Source of the DNA: Flaccisagitta enflata
Lineage: Eukaryota; Chaetognatha; Sagittoidea; Aphragmophora
Direction: 5' to 3'
Length of the DNA: 64,000 nt
NCBI GenBank assembly: GCA_965153355.1
Contig: OZ231127.1
Location: 32,364,001 to 32,428,000 of the forward strand
The position numbers were made by a program, and so were the translations under genes. This document shows, in pieces, positions 12,548-25,503 of this stretch. Position 1 is the stretch's first letter; each line of letters opens with the position of its first letter. The notes under the pieces were generated by a model. That model had not been told where the DNA came from, searched no databases, and saw only the letters and a list, made by a program, of their open reading frames with translations.

Positions 12548-13152
12548 GGGCAGCGGCCCCGGAGGGGCCGATGACCTATGATTCCGCCATAGGCAATTTT
12601 TTCCCAAAGCTTCAGATTGGTCTCCTCTTTCTCCCATAAGTCATAAATAAAGCCTTCAGATTCCCAAATCAGGCTTTTCTGACTCCAAATCAGACTTTTC
12701 TGACTCCTAAATTGGCTTCTTAGACCTCAAATCAGGCTTCAGACTAAATCAGGCCTCCTAGGACCCTGCAAAATTAGCCTCCTTCCTTAGACCCTAACCA
12801 GGCTCTCCTAGACCCAGATCAGGGCTTTCAGATCTCTAAATTAGGCTCTCTTCAGATCAAATCAGGCCTCAGACTCCATGTCAGGCTTTTCTCAGACTCC
12901 CAAATTAGACTCCTCAACTCAACAAGGCCTTTCAGACCCCAACTGCTTTCCTCTCAGACACCAAACCACGCTCACACTCCTAAATCAGATCTTCAGTTTC
13001 TTCCAAACTAGCTCTCAAACCTGAGAAAATTGTTCTATGTGGAATCATAGGTCATCGTCGGCCGCGTTCTCTTAATTTATTATCATTCCTACATACATTA
13101 ATCTTCGTAGGGGCATCGGGTACTGCTGACTCACATAACGCTTTGCGACTAT
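12548..13152. mobile_element. Family B foldback element, copy 2
   Basis: The left end is GGGCAGCGGCCCCGGAGG with GACCTATGATTCCGCCATAGG. The right end is ATCATAGGTCATCG, then TCGGCCGCG, ending near 13066. The inside is a degraded array built on CTCAAATCAGGCTTC. The head motif follows in reversed form at 13120-13152 (GGTACTGCTGACTC, then GCTTTGCGACTATT). Confidence 0.7.
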
Positions 13153-13258
13153 TCTTTTTCTTTTTCTTCTTTTCTTTTTCATCTTTTTTCCTTCGTTCTT
13201 TTTCTTTTCTTTTCTTTTCTTTTTCTTTTTCTTTGTAGTCTTCTTGTCTTTCTTTTTT

Positions 13259-13678
13259 AGTCGCGTGCACGCGACTCGACACCCTGCTTTGTCGGTCCGG
13301 CCGTCGGTCGGCCTGTCCATCCGTCTAACCGTCCGTCGGTCCATTCATTCACACTTTACTTTTTTATAACATAACGTCAACTCTAATATCATTTTAAGTT
13401 ATTTGAAGTCAATAATAGTTATTCTGAGTCATTCTGAGTCATTTTAAGTCATTCAAAGTCATTCTAAGTCATTTTAAGTCATTTTTGGTCATTAGGGTCA
13501 TTAGTCATTAAGAGTCTTTTTTGGTCATTTTAAGTCATTCTAAGTCATTCTAAGTCTGGTTTGGGTCTGGTTTGGGTCTGGTTTAAGTCTGATTTTCGAT
13601 AAAAAGATACAATAAGGAGTCAGGTATTTTCAGTTATTTTTGTCCTGCACATGACTTATAGGTGTTGGCCTTGTTTAA
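13259..13678 (-). mobile_element. Family A element with internal decamer array
   Basis: A reversed copy. The tail hairpin AGTCGCGTGCACGCGACT is at 13259-13276, followed by GTCGG repeats and CACACTTTACTTTTTT. The inside is expanded by a 10-11 bp array of the AAGTCATTCT type (13375-13560). The head end is recognisable at 13645-13678 as GCACATGACTTATAG, then GGCCTTGTTT. The copy is thus about 420 bp instead of the usual 140-200 bp. Confidence 0.65.
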
Positions 13679-13799
13679 TTCAAACATGGATATTTTAAGA
13701 GGAAAAAAAGATCAATAATTATTTAAATTTAAGTGATGAAAAATTTCTTTCTTTTGTCATTCATAAAGGGTTCAAATCAAGTAAAAACCTATCAAATTC

Positions 13800-14520
13800 A
13801 ATGACCTTCTTCTTCTTCTAATTCTCCTTCTTCTTCTTCTTCTGCTTCTTCTTCTCTTTTTTCCTCTTTTTTTGCCTTTCAAGTTTTCTCAAGTCTCTGA
13901 AACGCAGATTTATTTCCACTTTTTATCTTAATGGAAAAGATGGAGTGAAATGAAAAAAATCCTCTTGATTTTTTTCTTTCTCTCTTTCTTTCTTGCTCTT
14001 CTAAATTGCTCTTCTTCCTCTCTCTTCTCTCTCTCTCTCTTCTTATTCTCTTCTCTTTTCTCTGTCTCTTTTCTCCCTCTTTTGAAAAATAACTTATCAG
14101 TATCCTTTGCTTTGTTTTATTTTAGCGTTTTCATTCAGTTTCATTTCTATATTCCCAGTTTTTTATTTCCTCTCTTAATTGGAAACTTTTTTTCGTGTTC
14201 CGTCGTCATCCTTTACCATTTTTTTTCTTTTCCTTATTCAATGCATTTTTCTTCTTCTTCTTCTTCTTCTTCTTCTTCTTCTTCTTCTTCTTCTTCTTCT
14301 TCTTCTTCTTCTTCTTCTTCTTCTTCTTCTTTTACTTTTTCTTTTGCTTTTTCTTATTTTTTTTCTTTTTCTTTTTCTTTTTCTTTTTCTTTTTCTTTTT
14401 CTTTTTCTTTTTCTTTTTCTTTTTCTTTTTCTTTTTCTCTTTCTTCTTCTTCTTCTTCTTTTTCTCCATTTTCTTCTTCTTCTTTTTCTGCTCCTACTTC
14501 CTCTCCTCCTTCTTCCTCCA
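13800..14520. repeat. Long pyrimidine tract with (TTC)n and (TTTTTC)n
   Basis: Includes (TTC)n at about 14247-14333 and (CTTTTT)n at about 14360-14440. The low-complexity Ser/Phe/Leu frames here are not credible proteins. Mirror-symmetric pyrimidine tracts of this kind can form triplex DNA, which is established for such sequences in general. Confidence 0.9.
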
Positions 14521-17500
14521 ATTAAAATTAAAAGTTAAAACTGAAACCAATTTCACATAATCAATGACATGGAACAAACCGTTCTTGAAAGTTACCGGTC
14601 AGTTTTTCCCAAACTGATGAGCGAGGATGCATACTCTCAATGAACCTCATCATACGGCATAGCGGCCATCTTAAAAACATGGATCGATCAAAACAAAAGC
14701 GCAGCAGAAGTCACCCAACTCTTGCTCTACCTATGCCGCTTTCCTGAGAAAATCTCATTCTCGTTGCATCACCGCCTCCCCCCCCCCCCCCAGAATAAAT
14801 CAACATTGTCTCAGACAATTCTTTCTCTTTACACCACTTGTCCCTCAACACAACCCGACGATAAATCACTGACAAACCGGCTTCGATAAGTTTTTTTCTT
14901 CTATCATTTTCTGGGCTTTCACTGTTCTTCTGTACCTTCATTGCCCTCTGTATTTTTCTCCAGTCATATACCACCTCCAGCACCCTTTTTGTTTACAAAC
15001 TCAAAGTGTCACCAATTGCGTTCTACCTGCTTTAAATTTTTGGTCAACCCCCGATACCCTAAGTTATCCATTGGCCCTCGGCCCTCGCTCTCGTGCCAAT
15101 TTCCTTACATTTGCTCCATTCCATCCAATTTCCATCCCTTGTCTCCAACTTGCTCAACATCCCTCGACCACTGCCACCACTTTTCATTCGCTGCCAATCA
15201 CTCGATCACCCAACAATTGTTCACTTGCACTCGATCCACTGTCCAACCCAAACTTTATCTCAGTCTCATGTCCACTTCCATGTCCCATGTCCACTTCCCT
15301 CTCTTTCCTTGTTCTAACCCAAGTACCCTCCTCCCCTTTCCCTTCTCGACTTCCTCCCTCAACCCACTATTTTCTTCTAGACCTCTTCAATCGCCGCTGT
15401 CGGTCTTACGTTTTTTCCCCTTTTGTTTTTCCTCCTGACCACTCGGACGCGCGCCCCGGGCGGCAGCGGCGGCGGCGAAGACGGCAGCCGGCGTTTGTCT
15501 GCCTCGGGGTCACCGGGCGTCACGTGGGAATGGGACATTATTGAGGCCGAAGCGATGAAGTATGGAAGTCGGGGTCAGAGGACGAAGACGTGGGGCATCC
15601 CGCCGAGAGGGAGACAGAGAGAGGCAAAGAGAGAGAAAGGGACGGCAACATCGACGTCCAACTACACGGAGGGATGACCAAATGTAATGCATCGCGCCAT
15701 GCGCCAACTGGGATTCAGAGAGAGGCAGAGAGGAAAAGAGACGGCAACATCGCCGTCGAACTTCACTGAGGGATGACTGTCAATGTGACGCATTTGTCAC
15801 AGTAAAAAGGAGATGGCATTAAGTCCCGCGCCGACGTCCAACCACACTGAGTGATAACCGCAAAGGAGATAGAGTTGCAATAAAATAAAAACAATCGATT
15901 TATCTCTTTGATTGCAATCTTGAATATAATGCTAACAAAGGCAAAAAAAATATGAACTATGAGATTTACACAGTTGAAATTATTTGACTACTATCAGACC
16001 CTCTTTGAAATAGAAACAAGGCCAAATACATGGCAGCATTAGTCGTGGATGGGTGGGCGGGGGCAGTGATGAAGGGGGCAGGTTTAGCACTTTGAAAGGA
16101 GCGGCGAGGCTAAAAAACACGCCAAGTGGACAAATGTGACTGACCAACTGACCGACTAACCAAAAAGAAATAGTTTCCACTGTCGTTGATAATTCATCAG
16201 TTAAGAACACCAGTTAGCCGACTGAAAACAAGGCCGGATACACGGGCCAAGACGGTGCGCCGAGCATTAATAATTCTTTGACCTATCCCTAGCTCTAGCT
16301 CTTGCCTAGCTCTAGCCTAGCCCTAGCTCTATGCCCCAAGCTCTATCCCAAGCTCTATCAGACGGTTTCAGACCTATCCCAAGCTCTATCAGACCTAACC
16401 ATAGCTGAATATGAAGAGGAATGAAATAACAAAGAACAGGAATGATGAGCGAGATGAGTTTTCAAGTTTGATTTGAAACATTGAACAAACTAAGTATTTC
16501 GCGAGTGATTGGAGACAATTTTGTCTCATAGAGCGGCAATAGCCAGACAAAAATGGTATTCAAACTGCTTGTCAATCCGAAATTCGCCAAACCAAACCAA
16601 GATTGAAAACAGCATGTCAAACTGATCCACAGAGAGATCCTCTTTTGCTGTTTCGAGATTCTTTCATGTCGATCAACTGAAACATCCAGAGTGCTCACAC
16701 CATGCTGATCCAGCTCAGATCCAGACTCATCCCATAATAACTACAGGTTTAATCACCTGGATTACTAACATCAGTAACATATTTCCATAGCTCAATGCTC
16801 TCTTCATAATCTTTCCTATTTATTGAAAAACAAGGCAGGCGTGCTTTTTCTTCTTTCCTTCCGAGTAGCATATATTTTCCCTTTGAATATTCCGACTTGT
16901 TTTGTTAATTGTATGAGATTTATATAGGATGAATTGTTGCACATGCCACATATTTGTGAAAAAAGCTAGTTACTGTGAAGAGAAAAATATGAGTTTTCTA
17001 TTACATTAATCATTTTTGCTACAGGATATTCAACGTAAAAACAAATCAAGCTGAGAAGCATATTTGCATATTGCAGTAGCAAGGTTTCTCTCAGTATTCA
17101 TAACAATGTAATGCCATATCAGATTCATCAACACCTTAATCTGTTGTGTGTTGCATCACTAATTTACCAAAAAAAAATCCTTAATTTCTAAGATTGTTTA
17201 AATTTCATCACGTAAAAGAACATTGATGAAGATTATTCTGAGTCTCAACTTTAGTCAAGTTGATAAAACCAAAGTTAACAGCTATCACTGTTAGGAGTTG
17301 CCGAGTTGGCTATGGACTGATTGATGCCAAACCTTCTGGATTACCTTCCGGGGGTATCTTTATATGGCGGGGGATCTATCCCGCTCAGAAACCATTAGCA
17401 TTAGGTAAACATCAAGGAGGAGTGGCACAGTCTGCACTAGTCTAAAAGGCTGAAGGAGATAAAGATGATGAGCAAGAAAAACGAGGCGGAACTTCATGCT

Positions 17501-17560
17501 AGGAACCATGTTCCCTATTGTTTCCTTTTCACTATCTTCTTCCTCATTTTATTTTCTTCC
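14521..17560. other. Three kilobases without a supported gene
   Basis: 15430-15500 is GC-rich. At 15600-15850 there are about three diverged direct repeats built on ACGGCAACATCG and ACTGAGGGATGAC. A diverged family A-like copy lies near 16008-16165 (AACAAGGCCAAATACATGG, GGGTGGGCGGGGGCAG). A small array of CTAGCTCTAGC and CCCAAGCTCTATC lies at 16285-16400. 16830-17100 shares GGCGTGCTTTTT, CTTCCGAGTAGCAT and TTTGCATATTGCAGT with 35320-35580, so it is another dispersed repeat. No exon could be supported. Confidence 0.45.
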
Positions 17561-17714
17561 TCATTTTCTTTTCTTTCTCTTTCTCTTTCTCTTTCTCTTT
17601 CTCTTTCTCTCTCTCTCTTTCTCTTTCTCTTTCTCTTTCTCTTTTTCTTTTCTTTTTCTTCTACTTCTTCTGAGACCTTCGGAGAGGCGCCCATATCGTT
17701 CCGAGTAGCGGCGG

Positions 17715-17865
17715 ATACACGACACGGCCAATACCAGTTGCGGACGGGTGGGCAGGGGCGGAAGTGCGCGTTTTCACACTTTTCGACTCATGCTTACGGA
17801 CCAACGGACGGACTGACGGACGGACGACAAATGCTCTTATAGAGTTGCGTGTCTGCAACTAAAAA
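17715..17865 (+). mobile_element. Family A element, TTGC subtype
   Basis: The head GGCCAATACCAG is followed by the 8-nt motif TTGCGGAC (17738-17745), GGGTGGGCAGGGGC, a (GACGGAC)n stretch, and CTCTTATAG. The terminal hairpin AGTTGCGTGTCTGCAACT (17843-17860) is followed by AAAAAC. The hairpin's right arm GTCTGCAA pairs with the head motif with one mismatch. It lies directly after a (CTTTCT)n tract (17570-17660). Confidence 0.75.
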
Positions 17866-18289
17866 CATAACTCGTTCGAAACGCCTTCGTCTTGATTTGC
17901 AAATCCAGATTATTTCAGACGATTGATAGTTAGTCTAATCGTTGTTGATCGGTATTCTGTATCTTTATGGAGCGCGGCGTCATTTTATCAATCGATATCA
18001 GTAAGAAAATGAGAAATTGCTTTAACAGACCCGCTACTACCACTGGCCACAAAAGGCAAGTTCTGCGTAATAAAAACTTAAACTTTAAGTCTATAATACG
18101 CAGTTGAAGCTCCCTTTCAACGTGTGATCACTATGTTCCACCGAAGCTCCAGTTAAGGCTGAAACCATAGACTCACATCATTACGTGTGTTTTGTCATAG
18201 AGAATCCAATCGGTTTATATCAGGATCCTTGTTAGCTCTGATGAAAGGTGACCTTGTGGGCGTTCCCTCTCTCTGGCTCTCTCTCTGCC

Positions 18290-19145
18290 CTCTCTCTCTT
18301 TATCGGGAAAAAAAGTCAGTCTTCGACTTTTTGACGTATTCCAGAAAAACATGGTTTTTATTTTCTTATGAGAATGTTGAGGGTCTCATCCAGCTGATTG
18401 TGGATTCCAATGAAATTTATAGGGTAAGTAAATTTGATAATTCTCTTTCATTTGGCGTTCCAGGACAAATATTCTTAAGAGTTATGATTTCTTAAAGATT
18501 TTTTTTGCAAAAAATTCAAATTGAATTTTCTTTGATTTTTTATGATTTTATGTAAGATCAATAAAGAAGTGTTTTGATATTTATCTGAGCATGCAAATAC
18601 TAAAAAACATGTCTATGAGCATAGCTGCTCATCTGTGAGAGTTGTTCAGTATTCTAGCTCAATTAGCTTGTTTAGCTCAGTTATTTTTTTTCTTGCTTGA
18701 AATGGGATTAATGAAAATGTTTTTATACAAGTTTGAGCATGCAAATACAAGAAAGCATGTCAGTGAGCATAGCTGCTTATCTGTGAGGGTGTTTCTGCAT
18801 ATTATAGCTCATTTAGCTTATTCAGCTCAGTTTTTTTTTTCTAATTTCAAATGAGATAAATTAATGTTTGGATATAAGCATGCAAATACAAAAAAAAACC
18901 ATCTCAGTGAGAATAGCTAGTTGTCTTGTTGAGTGATTTTGAGTAGTTGAGCTCGTTTTGCTCATTTAGCTCAGTCCTATGTTTCTCTGATTTTCAGTGC
19001 AGACAATACATATAATTGCTCTTGATTTGATCTGACAAATAAAAAAGATACCAATGAATAAATACAAAAACTTGTTGAAAAGTGATCAATGCTTACAACT
19101 TTTTTTCCTCACGGCGAAAGCCGCCATTACTGGTATATCTATGAT
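18290..19145 (+). repeat. Family E repeat, uninterrupted copy
   Basis: Matches 48137-48547 plus 51012-51140 in order: TATCGGGAAAAAAAG, GTCAGTCTTCGACTTTTTG, GTAAGTAAATTTGATAATTC, then TCTCTGATTTTCAGTGCA, then CCTCACGGCGA and GCCGCCATTACTGGTA. Internally it carries two to three ~130 bp sub-repeats with GCATGCAAATAC and CATAGCTGCT. In the other copy a 2.46 kb foldback sits at the position equivalent to 19005-19015 here. Confidence 0.75.
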
Positions 19146-20227
19146 TCATTTTATTCTCGTTCAGTTTTTGGGTTGGTTCCAAAGCATGGTAATCTTACCT
19201 CCACCATGAGTTGCATTAGATGTCAGTTCATCGATCCAAGTAGCCAAGAGTTCGTTACTTTCCTAGAGTGGTATTGATCTTGAAATTGGACGCCATCGTT
19301 TATACATTTCGTCCACACGTAGCGAGGGCGCAACCGTTTCACGTTTGATCTGATTCAGATTCAGGCAAAAAATCTAGGACATGGTTTCTTTTCTTTTCTT
19401 TTTTTTTCTTTTTTTTTTTTTGCCTAATATAATCCATGTTGGTATTTTTTTTTTCATTCAAATTGTAAAAAAAAAATCAGACTCAATCACAATTTTTAAA
19501 TGCACCCAATCTGACGCTCTTTTGGAAGAGTCATTTGATGGTTCCCTTCGATATTTGTCCGTCTGTCCAACTATTCCTCCTTGTATCACCCATGTTAAAC
19601 GCAAAATTGCGTACATACAGTGACACAGTCAGGACGCATCGTTGCCTAATTAAGCTTGCTCCTTCCCCTTTCCTCCTTCCCCTTTAAGACTCAATGCTTT
19701 CCTACGTCACCCTTTTATCTCTCTTATCTCACGTCTTCTTTCTTCCGAATGTTTCCTCTTCTTTAACCTCCTCCACCACCTCTTCCTCCTCCTCCCCCTC
19801 CCCCTTCCCATCCTCTTCGGCATGGCAGGACTCCTCGGAGACTGGTCATTTCGTCTCCCGCGGCGGCGTGTGTCTTTCCAATTTGTTTCTCCCTAACGAA
19901 GAGTTATGGCTCCGTCTCGTGGCCTCGACGACCTTCGCCAGTCCCGAACCCGAATAACCCCCGCCTCACTACCACCACCCCCGCCATATTACCACCCCCG
20001 CCTCACTACCACCACCACCACCCGAGCATCCAATGCCAACCTCGATTGCACTGGACAATGCTGGATTCCTCTTCATTTTTACCGTTGTTTTCTTTTCTCG
20101 TTCTCTGTAAAGTAATCTTCTGCACTGCACTGCGTGTACATTACATTTTCATTTTTCAATCTCGTTTTTTAACAATTTTACAATTTCACAATTTTGATTG
20201 CTTTTAAGCAAGTGTGTTTGTTTGTGT
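19146..20227. other. Non-coding stretch, pyrimidine-rich in the middle
   Basis: Contains a poly-T region at 19395-19460 and CCT/CAC-rich simple sequence at 19740-20020. I see no gene. A GTCCGTCTGTCC fragment near 19555 and GACACAGTCAGGACGCAT near 19623 resemble the 31640-31915 region. Confidence 0.45.
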
Positions 20228-20555
<328 letters not shown>

Positions 20556-20726
20556 TCTGTATGATTGTGTGTGAGGGTGTGTCTGTGTATGTGTTAACAA
20601 TGAGAACACGTGAAGAAACAGACAGACCAACAAACCAGCGTGCAGATTATGGAGATGCTAGTAGCACCGCTACACGGCAGATTAGGGGATGTCTCGTCAG
20701 TTTCTGGAATCAAGAGAAAGAGAAAA

Positions 20727-20920
20727 CAAGGCCGGATACACGGCTACCGAAGTCGCGTGCGGGTGGGCAGGGGCCATATTTGAGGTCACCAGAGCATTTG
20801 GGCAGGAGCAGTGAGGTCAAAAAGATTAAATCATAAAAAAAGTAAAGTGTGACCGACCGACCGACCAACCGACCGACCAACGGACAAAGCAAGTTGTAGA
20901 GTCGCGTGCACGCGACTAAA
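20727..20920 (+). mobile_element. Family A element, TCGC subtype, intact
   Basis: The clearest copy. It starts CAAGGCCGGATACACGGC, then has the motif TCGCGTGC (20753-20760) and GGGTGGGCAGGGGCC. TTTGGGCAGGAGCAGTGAGG and AAGTAAAGTGTGACC follow, then (GACC)n and CAAAGCAAGTTGTAG. It ends in the perfect hairpin AGTCGCGTGCACGCGACT (20900-20917) and AAAAA. No coding capacity. There is no tRNA-like head, so a tRNA-derived SINE is unlikely. Confidence 0.8.
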
Positions 20921-20930
20921 AAAGGAAAAA

Positions 20931-22944
20931 TAATGCACAAACATGTTGGAATAGGAGATCGCGCCCTCCATCCTTCCGCCCTCCCTTTTCTGAAATATAC
21001 CTCCAAAGAACAAATTGCTAATTTCTGTTCAGTAGCCCTCCCTTTAAGGTCCCGCCCTCCCTTTACCAAAAAAGGTTGTAATCAAATTCTGTTGCTTCCA
21101 GCCCTCCCTTCCAATGCCCGTCCTCCCTTTCATGAAAATGGTTAGAACCATATTCTGTTGCTTCCAGCCCTCCCTTCCAATGCCCGCCCTCCCTTTCATA
21201 AAAATAGTTAGAACCATATTTTGTTGCTTCCAGCCCTCCCTTCCAATGCCCGCCCTCCCTTCCATGAAAATGGTTAGAACCATATTTTGTTGCTTCCAGC
21301 CCTCCCTTCCAATGCCCGCCCTCCCTTTCATGAAAATGGTTAGAACCATATTTTGTTGCTTCCAGCTCTCCCTCTCAAAGCCCGCCCTCCCTTTCCTGAA
21401 AATGGTTAGAACCATTTTCTGTTGCTTCCAGCCCTCCCTCTCAAAGCCCGCCCTCCCTTTCCTGAAAATGGTTAGAACCATTTTCTGTTGCTTCCAGCCC
21501 TCCCTTCCAATGCCCGCCCTCCCTTTCCTTAAAATGGTTAGAACCATATTTTGTTGCCTCTAGCACTCCCCCTCCCAGCCCGCCCTCCTTCACATGAAAA
21601 TGGGTTGAACCATATTTTGTTGCTTCCAGCCCTCCCTTCCAATGCCCGCCCTCCCTTTCATGAAAATGGTTAGAACCATATTCTGTTGCTTCCAGCCCTC
21701 CCTTCCAATGCCCGCCCTCCCTTTCATGAAAATGGGTTAAACCATATTTTGTTGCTTCCAGCACTCCCCCCCAAACCCGCCCTCCCTTTACCAAAAAAGG
21801 TTGTAATCAAATTCTGTTGCTTCCAGCCCTCCCTTCCAATGCCCGCCCTCCCTTTCATGAAAATGGTTAGAACCATATTTTGTTGCTTCCAGCCCTCCCT
21901 TCCAATGCCCGCCCTCCCTTTCATGAAAATGGTTAGAACCATATTTTGTTGCTTCAGCCCTCCCCTTCCAATGCCCGCCCTCCCTTTTATGAAAATGGTA
22001 GAAAATATGGTTTTCCTGTTATCATAAAGGGAAAGGCGGAAGTAGGTGGAACTAACAAGTATGGTTAACCTTCATAAAAGGAAGAATGACGTGTAACAGG
22101 CTGGAAACACAAATATAGTTCTAACCATTATCATGAAAGGGAGCGGCGCATTAAGAAAGGGCTGGAAACAACTAAATTTGTTGTAAAGGGAGGGCGGTTG
22201 GGAGTGCTGGAAGCAACCAAATATGGTTTAACCCATTTTCATGAAAGGGGGGGGGCTGGAAGGAGGACTGGCTGGCAGGCCATGGTTCTAGCCAAGGCGC
22301 GGAAGAGGGGCTGGAAGCAACAAATATGGTTCAACCCACCTTCATGTGAAGAGAAGCGGCTGGGAGGAGTGCTAGAGGCAACAAAATATGGTTATAACCA
22401 TTTTAAAGAAGGGAAACGGGCAGAAAAATAAAGCTCTAATGACCTTCAGGAAAGAAAGGAAGGAAACTGGAAGCGAAGTATAGGTTCTAACCATTTTCAT
22501 GAAAGGGAGGGGCGGCATTGAAGGAGGGCTGGAACAGCCATATGGTTAACCATTTTCATGGAAGGAGGGGGCGCATTGGAAGGGCTGGAAGAAACAAGGT
22601 AGTTCCATTTTCATGAAAGGAGGGCGGGCATTGGAAGGGAGGGCTGGAAGCAACAAAATATGGTTCTAACCATTTTCATGGAAGGGAGGGCGGGCATTGG
22701 AAGGGAGGGCTGGAAGAAACAAAATATGGTTCTAACCATTTTCATGACAGGGAGGGCGGGCATTGGAAGGGAGGGCTGAAAGCAATAGAATATGGTTTAA
22801 ACCTTTTTTCCAGAGGGAGGGCGGGACCTTAAAGGGAGGGCTACTGAACAGAAATTAACAATTTGTTCTTTGGAGGTATATTTCAGAAAAGGGAGGGCGG
22901 AGGGATGGAGGGCGCGATCTCCTATTCCAAACATGTTTGCATTA
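20931..22944. mobile_element. 2.0 kb foldback built from a 66-bp minisatellite
   Basis: The outer arms match as inverted repeats: ACATGTTGGAATAGGAGATC at 20941 mirrors GATCTCCTATTCCAAACATG ending at 22935, and both continue through CCTCCAAAGAACAAATTG. The left arm (21060-22010) is a 66-bp tandem array with CCCTCCCTTCCAATGCCCG and ATGGTTAGAACCATATTTTG. The right arm (22110-22850) is the same array inverted and more decayed. Because 66 is a multiple of 3, both strands show 22-residue periodic frames of 150-167 codons; I treat these as by-products. Confidence 0.85.
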
Positions 22945-23439
22945 GCTGTTTACTAAATTTGAAAGTTTAATAACCAGGTTGTAACAAAAAAGTAATTTGC
23001 ATATTGTAGTCCTATTGATTCTTCTTCTTTCTGGTAACAACACATATTCGCAGTAACGGTTCCAATGCCATGATGATATATGTCGACTCATTCAAAGCTT
23101 TGTGATGTGATTATATATTTCACTATTTTTTTATTAACGTCAGATTTGATGGATGTAAACGTAAAACCAGCAACATTCAATTTCAAAAGATCTTATTTAT
23201 CATCTTTCAACCAATTAAGTTGGAATACTGCAGAGAGCCACAGCCACAGCCACAGTCACGAGGGGTATTGGTGCAAAGGCTAGTTCTGAGCAGGAGATTT
23301 CTACAATCTAAGCTAGGTTACGCAGTGGACGCAATGATAATATTGTGATTACTCTTAACCTCAAGAGCAATGCAGAGAGGTATTAAGGCAGGCTTAGAAA
23401 ATTCGGCAGATTCCAGGGGAAAATATGTGCTACTCAGCA

Positions 23440-23603
23440 GAAATGAATCATATGCACGCCTGTCAACAAACAGAGAGACAGAATTCGTAGCAAAGATAGA
23501 TTGTGACAGGCAAACGGACTGGCGGCCCAACCAAAAAACCTGGCCTGAGATCGTTCTCCAAAGATTCTCGTGCACCATGCACCTGCGATTTCGAAAACGC
23601 GGG
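23440..23603 (+). CDS. Possible isolated exon, function unknown
   Basis: A frame open from about 23370 ends in a near-consensus splice donor (CGCGG then GTAAGT at 23603/23604). The peptide is not low-complexity and includes RETEFVAKIDCDRQTDWRP and CTMHLRFRK. Several AG acceptors lie upstream, so the true start is unclear. No family is recognised and no partner exon is seen. The opposite strand is also open, which lowers confidence. Confidence 0.2.
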
Positions 23604-23645
23604 TAAGTTGCAGTTATCGACCTTCGGAGATCAAACATTCACGAC

Positions 23646-23648
<3 letters not shown>

Positions 23649-23702
<54 letters not shown>
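23649..23702. repeat. (GA)n microsatellite
   Basis: An uninterrupted GA run of about 54 bp. Confidence 0.95.
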
Positions 23703-23704
<2 letters not shown>

Positions 23705-24189
23705 ACGAACGAAAACGATGTTGCGGCGCCGGAAACAACGAACTTCGTTGAAGCGAACATCTGAACATCACCGCCGCAGTAGCTTCGCTGCCACGCCATC
23801 TAGCGAATTTGTGGCGTATCAATTATTCAAGGAAAAGACAAAAGACGCAGACGTAAACCGTTTAGGGCCAACGTGAAAACGAGCGCCGAGTTGACAAAGA
23901 TGAAGTGTGTCATACGCAAGAATGACGAATTCTACGAGTATAAAAGGGGAGTTTAAGACGCGTGCACGCGATGCCATGAAGTGTGATCTTGGTTGGTCCC
24001 TCGGTTTGTTGATTGGTTGATTGGTCCATAGCTTACTTTATTTTAGGGTGTCTTTTTTTTCAATATCCAAAATATACTCCCCATGCCCTTCTTATACAGT
24101 AAGACCTCATTTGATTTTGCTCTGCTGATCTGTCTGACTCTGCTTGTCTTCATATCTGCCTGTCTCTGTCTGTCAGTGTTTGCGTCTTT

Positions 24190-24287
<98 letters not shown>
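24190..24287. repeat. (CT)n microsatellite
   Basis: About 98 bp of CT dinucleotide, downstream of the LRRC34-like gene. Confidence 0.97.
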
Positions 24288-24459
24288 ACCAAAAGAGGAC
24301 ACTTTCAAAAGAAAACCGGATCAGACTTGTACTTCAACAAAAGCCTGATAAGGCACAGTGAAATTGTAACAGTAGTTGTCGTCACATCCTTTCTACGACT
24401 CCACGACGCGCAAGTCGCGCTATCGAGCTATCCTCAATTCATGCGCGTCAAAAATACTA

Positions 24460-25444
24460 CTACTGTGACAGAACGTGTGGCATTTCTATCCCGCCTTCGA
24501 TGGTCCTCGTTTTCCTTTGCGCGCGACTTCTTTCCCCGAAATACGGCGTCCAATAGTAATCCACGTTGATTCCACGCGTGAGTCGGCCGACTAAAGTGAC
24601 GCCGTCGCTCACGTACGCCTCCAAATCCACGTCTTCCGGTTTCAGCCTCTTGCAGTCGACGAGTTCCTTGAACGTTTCCGCGGCCTGGCCGTCGATGGAA
24701 TTGCCCCACAACAGAATGGATTTCAGAGAGCAATTGTGCTTCAACGCGGTGAAGAGCGTCATCAAACCCGCCGAACCGATACGGTTGTGGGCCAAGCCGA
24801 GCGCTTTGAGTCTCGTGTTTTTCAACAGCGCGTTGGCCAGATGGAAAGCGCCGTCGTCCCGAACTCGATTAGTCGACAATTCCAGCGTCTCCAACGGTGT
24901 GTCCTCCTGCAGCAGATGCAGCGAAAGACTGTGGCAGCCTCTGTCGTCGATCTCGTTGCAGCTCAGATCGAGAACTTTGAGAACGCGATTGTGACGTACA
25001 TTGTCGGCTATCCAATCGGCGCCGAAGTCGGCCATTCGATGTTTTCTCAAGTGGATTTCCACCAATGACGCGTTTTGACGCAGCATCTTCGCCACGTGAA
25101 CCGTCGTTTCTTCCTCCAACGAAAACAGCCGCGGGTTGTCCAAGTTGATCGCTTTGAGCGTCTTGTTTTGGGCGAGGGCGCTTGCGAAGGCGATGACGGT
25201 CCCGGTTTTGAGTTGCGTGTCTCCCAAATCGAGGCAGACGAGTCTTTTGTTTTCGAGTAAGGTAGAAGCGAAAGCGTCGCCACCGACGGCTCCTAAAGAA
25301 GAAGAGGGGGGAAGCGTGAGACTTACATTTCCGTTTTCTTTTTTTTAGATTTGGTACATGAATTACGCAACATGATAGCGTTGATCATGGAAACATCGCG
25401 CAGTGATTATATCATCAGCAGACTCAAGCAACAAAGATGATTTA

Positions 25445-25503
<59 letters not shown>

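Noticed and set aside
13950-14560. Poly-Ser, poly-Leu and poly-Phe frames of 119-191 codons
   Set aside because: All three frames of a TTC/TTTTTC pyrimidine tract are open; no real protein signal.
14941-15677. Overlapping plus-strand frames of 74-165 codons
   Set aside because: Pyrimidine/CCT-rich sequence open in several frames with no domain, splice or start support.
20727-20920. Family A as a Helitron or a tRNA-derived SINE
   Set aside because: No 5' TC and no stem-loop about 10 nt before CTRR as in Helitrons, and no A/B box head. The hairpin itself abuts the A-run.
23850-23956. A short plus-strand frame ending EFYEYKRGV with TATAAAAG at 23940
   Set aside because: No acceptor site fits the start, the TATA-like string lies inside the frame, and a decayed family A hairpin follows at once.
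24566-25068. Plus-strand frames opposite the LRRC34-like exon 2
   Set aside because: They mirror the GC-rich coding strand; the minus strand shows LRR periodicity and valid splice sites.
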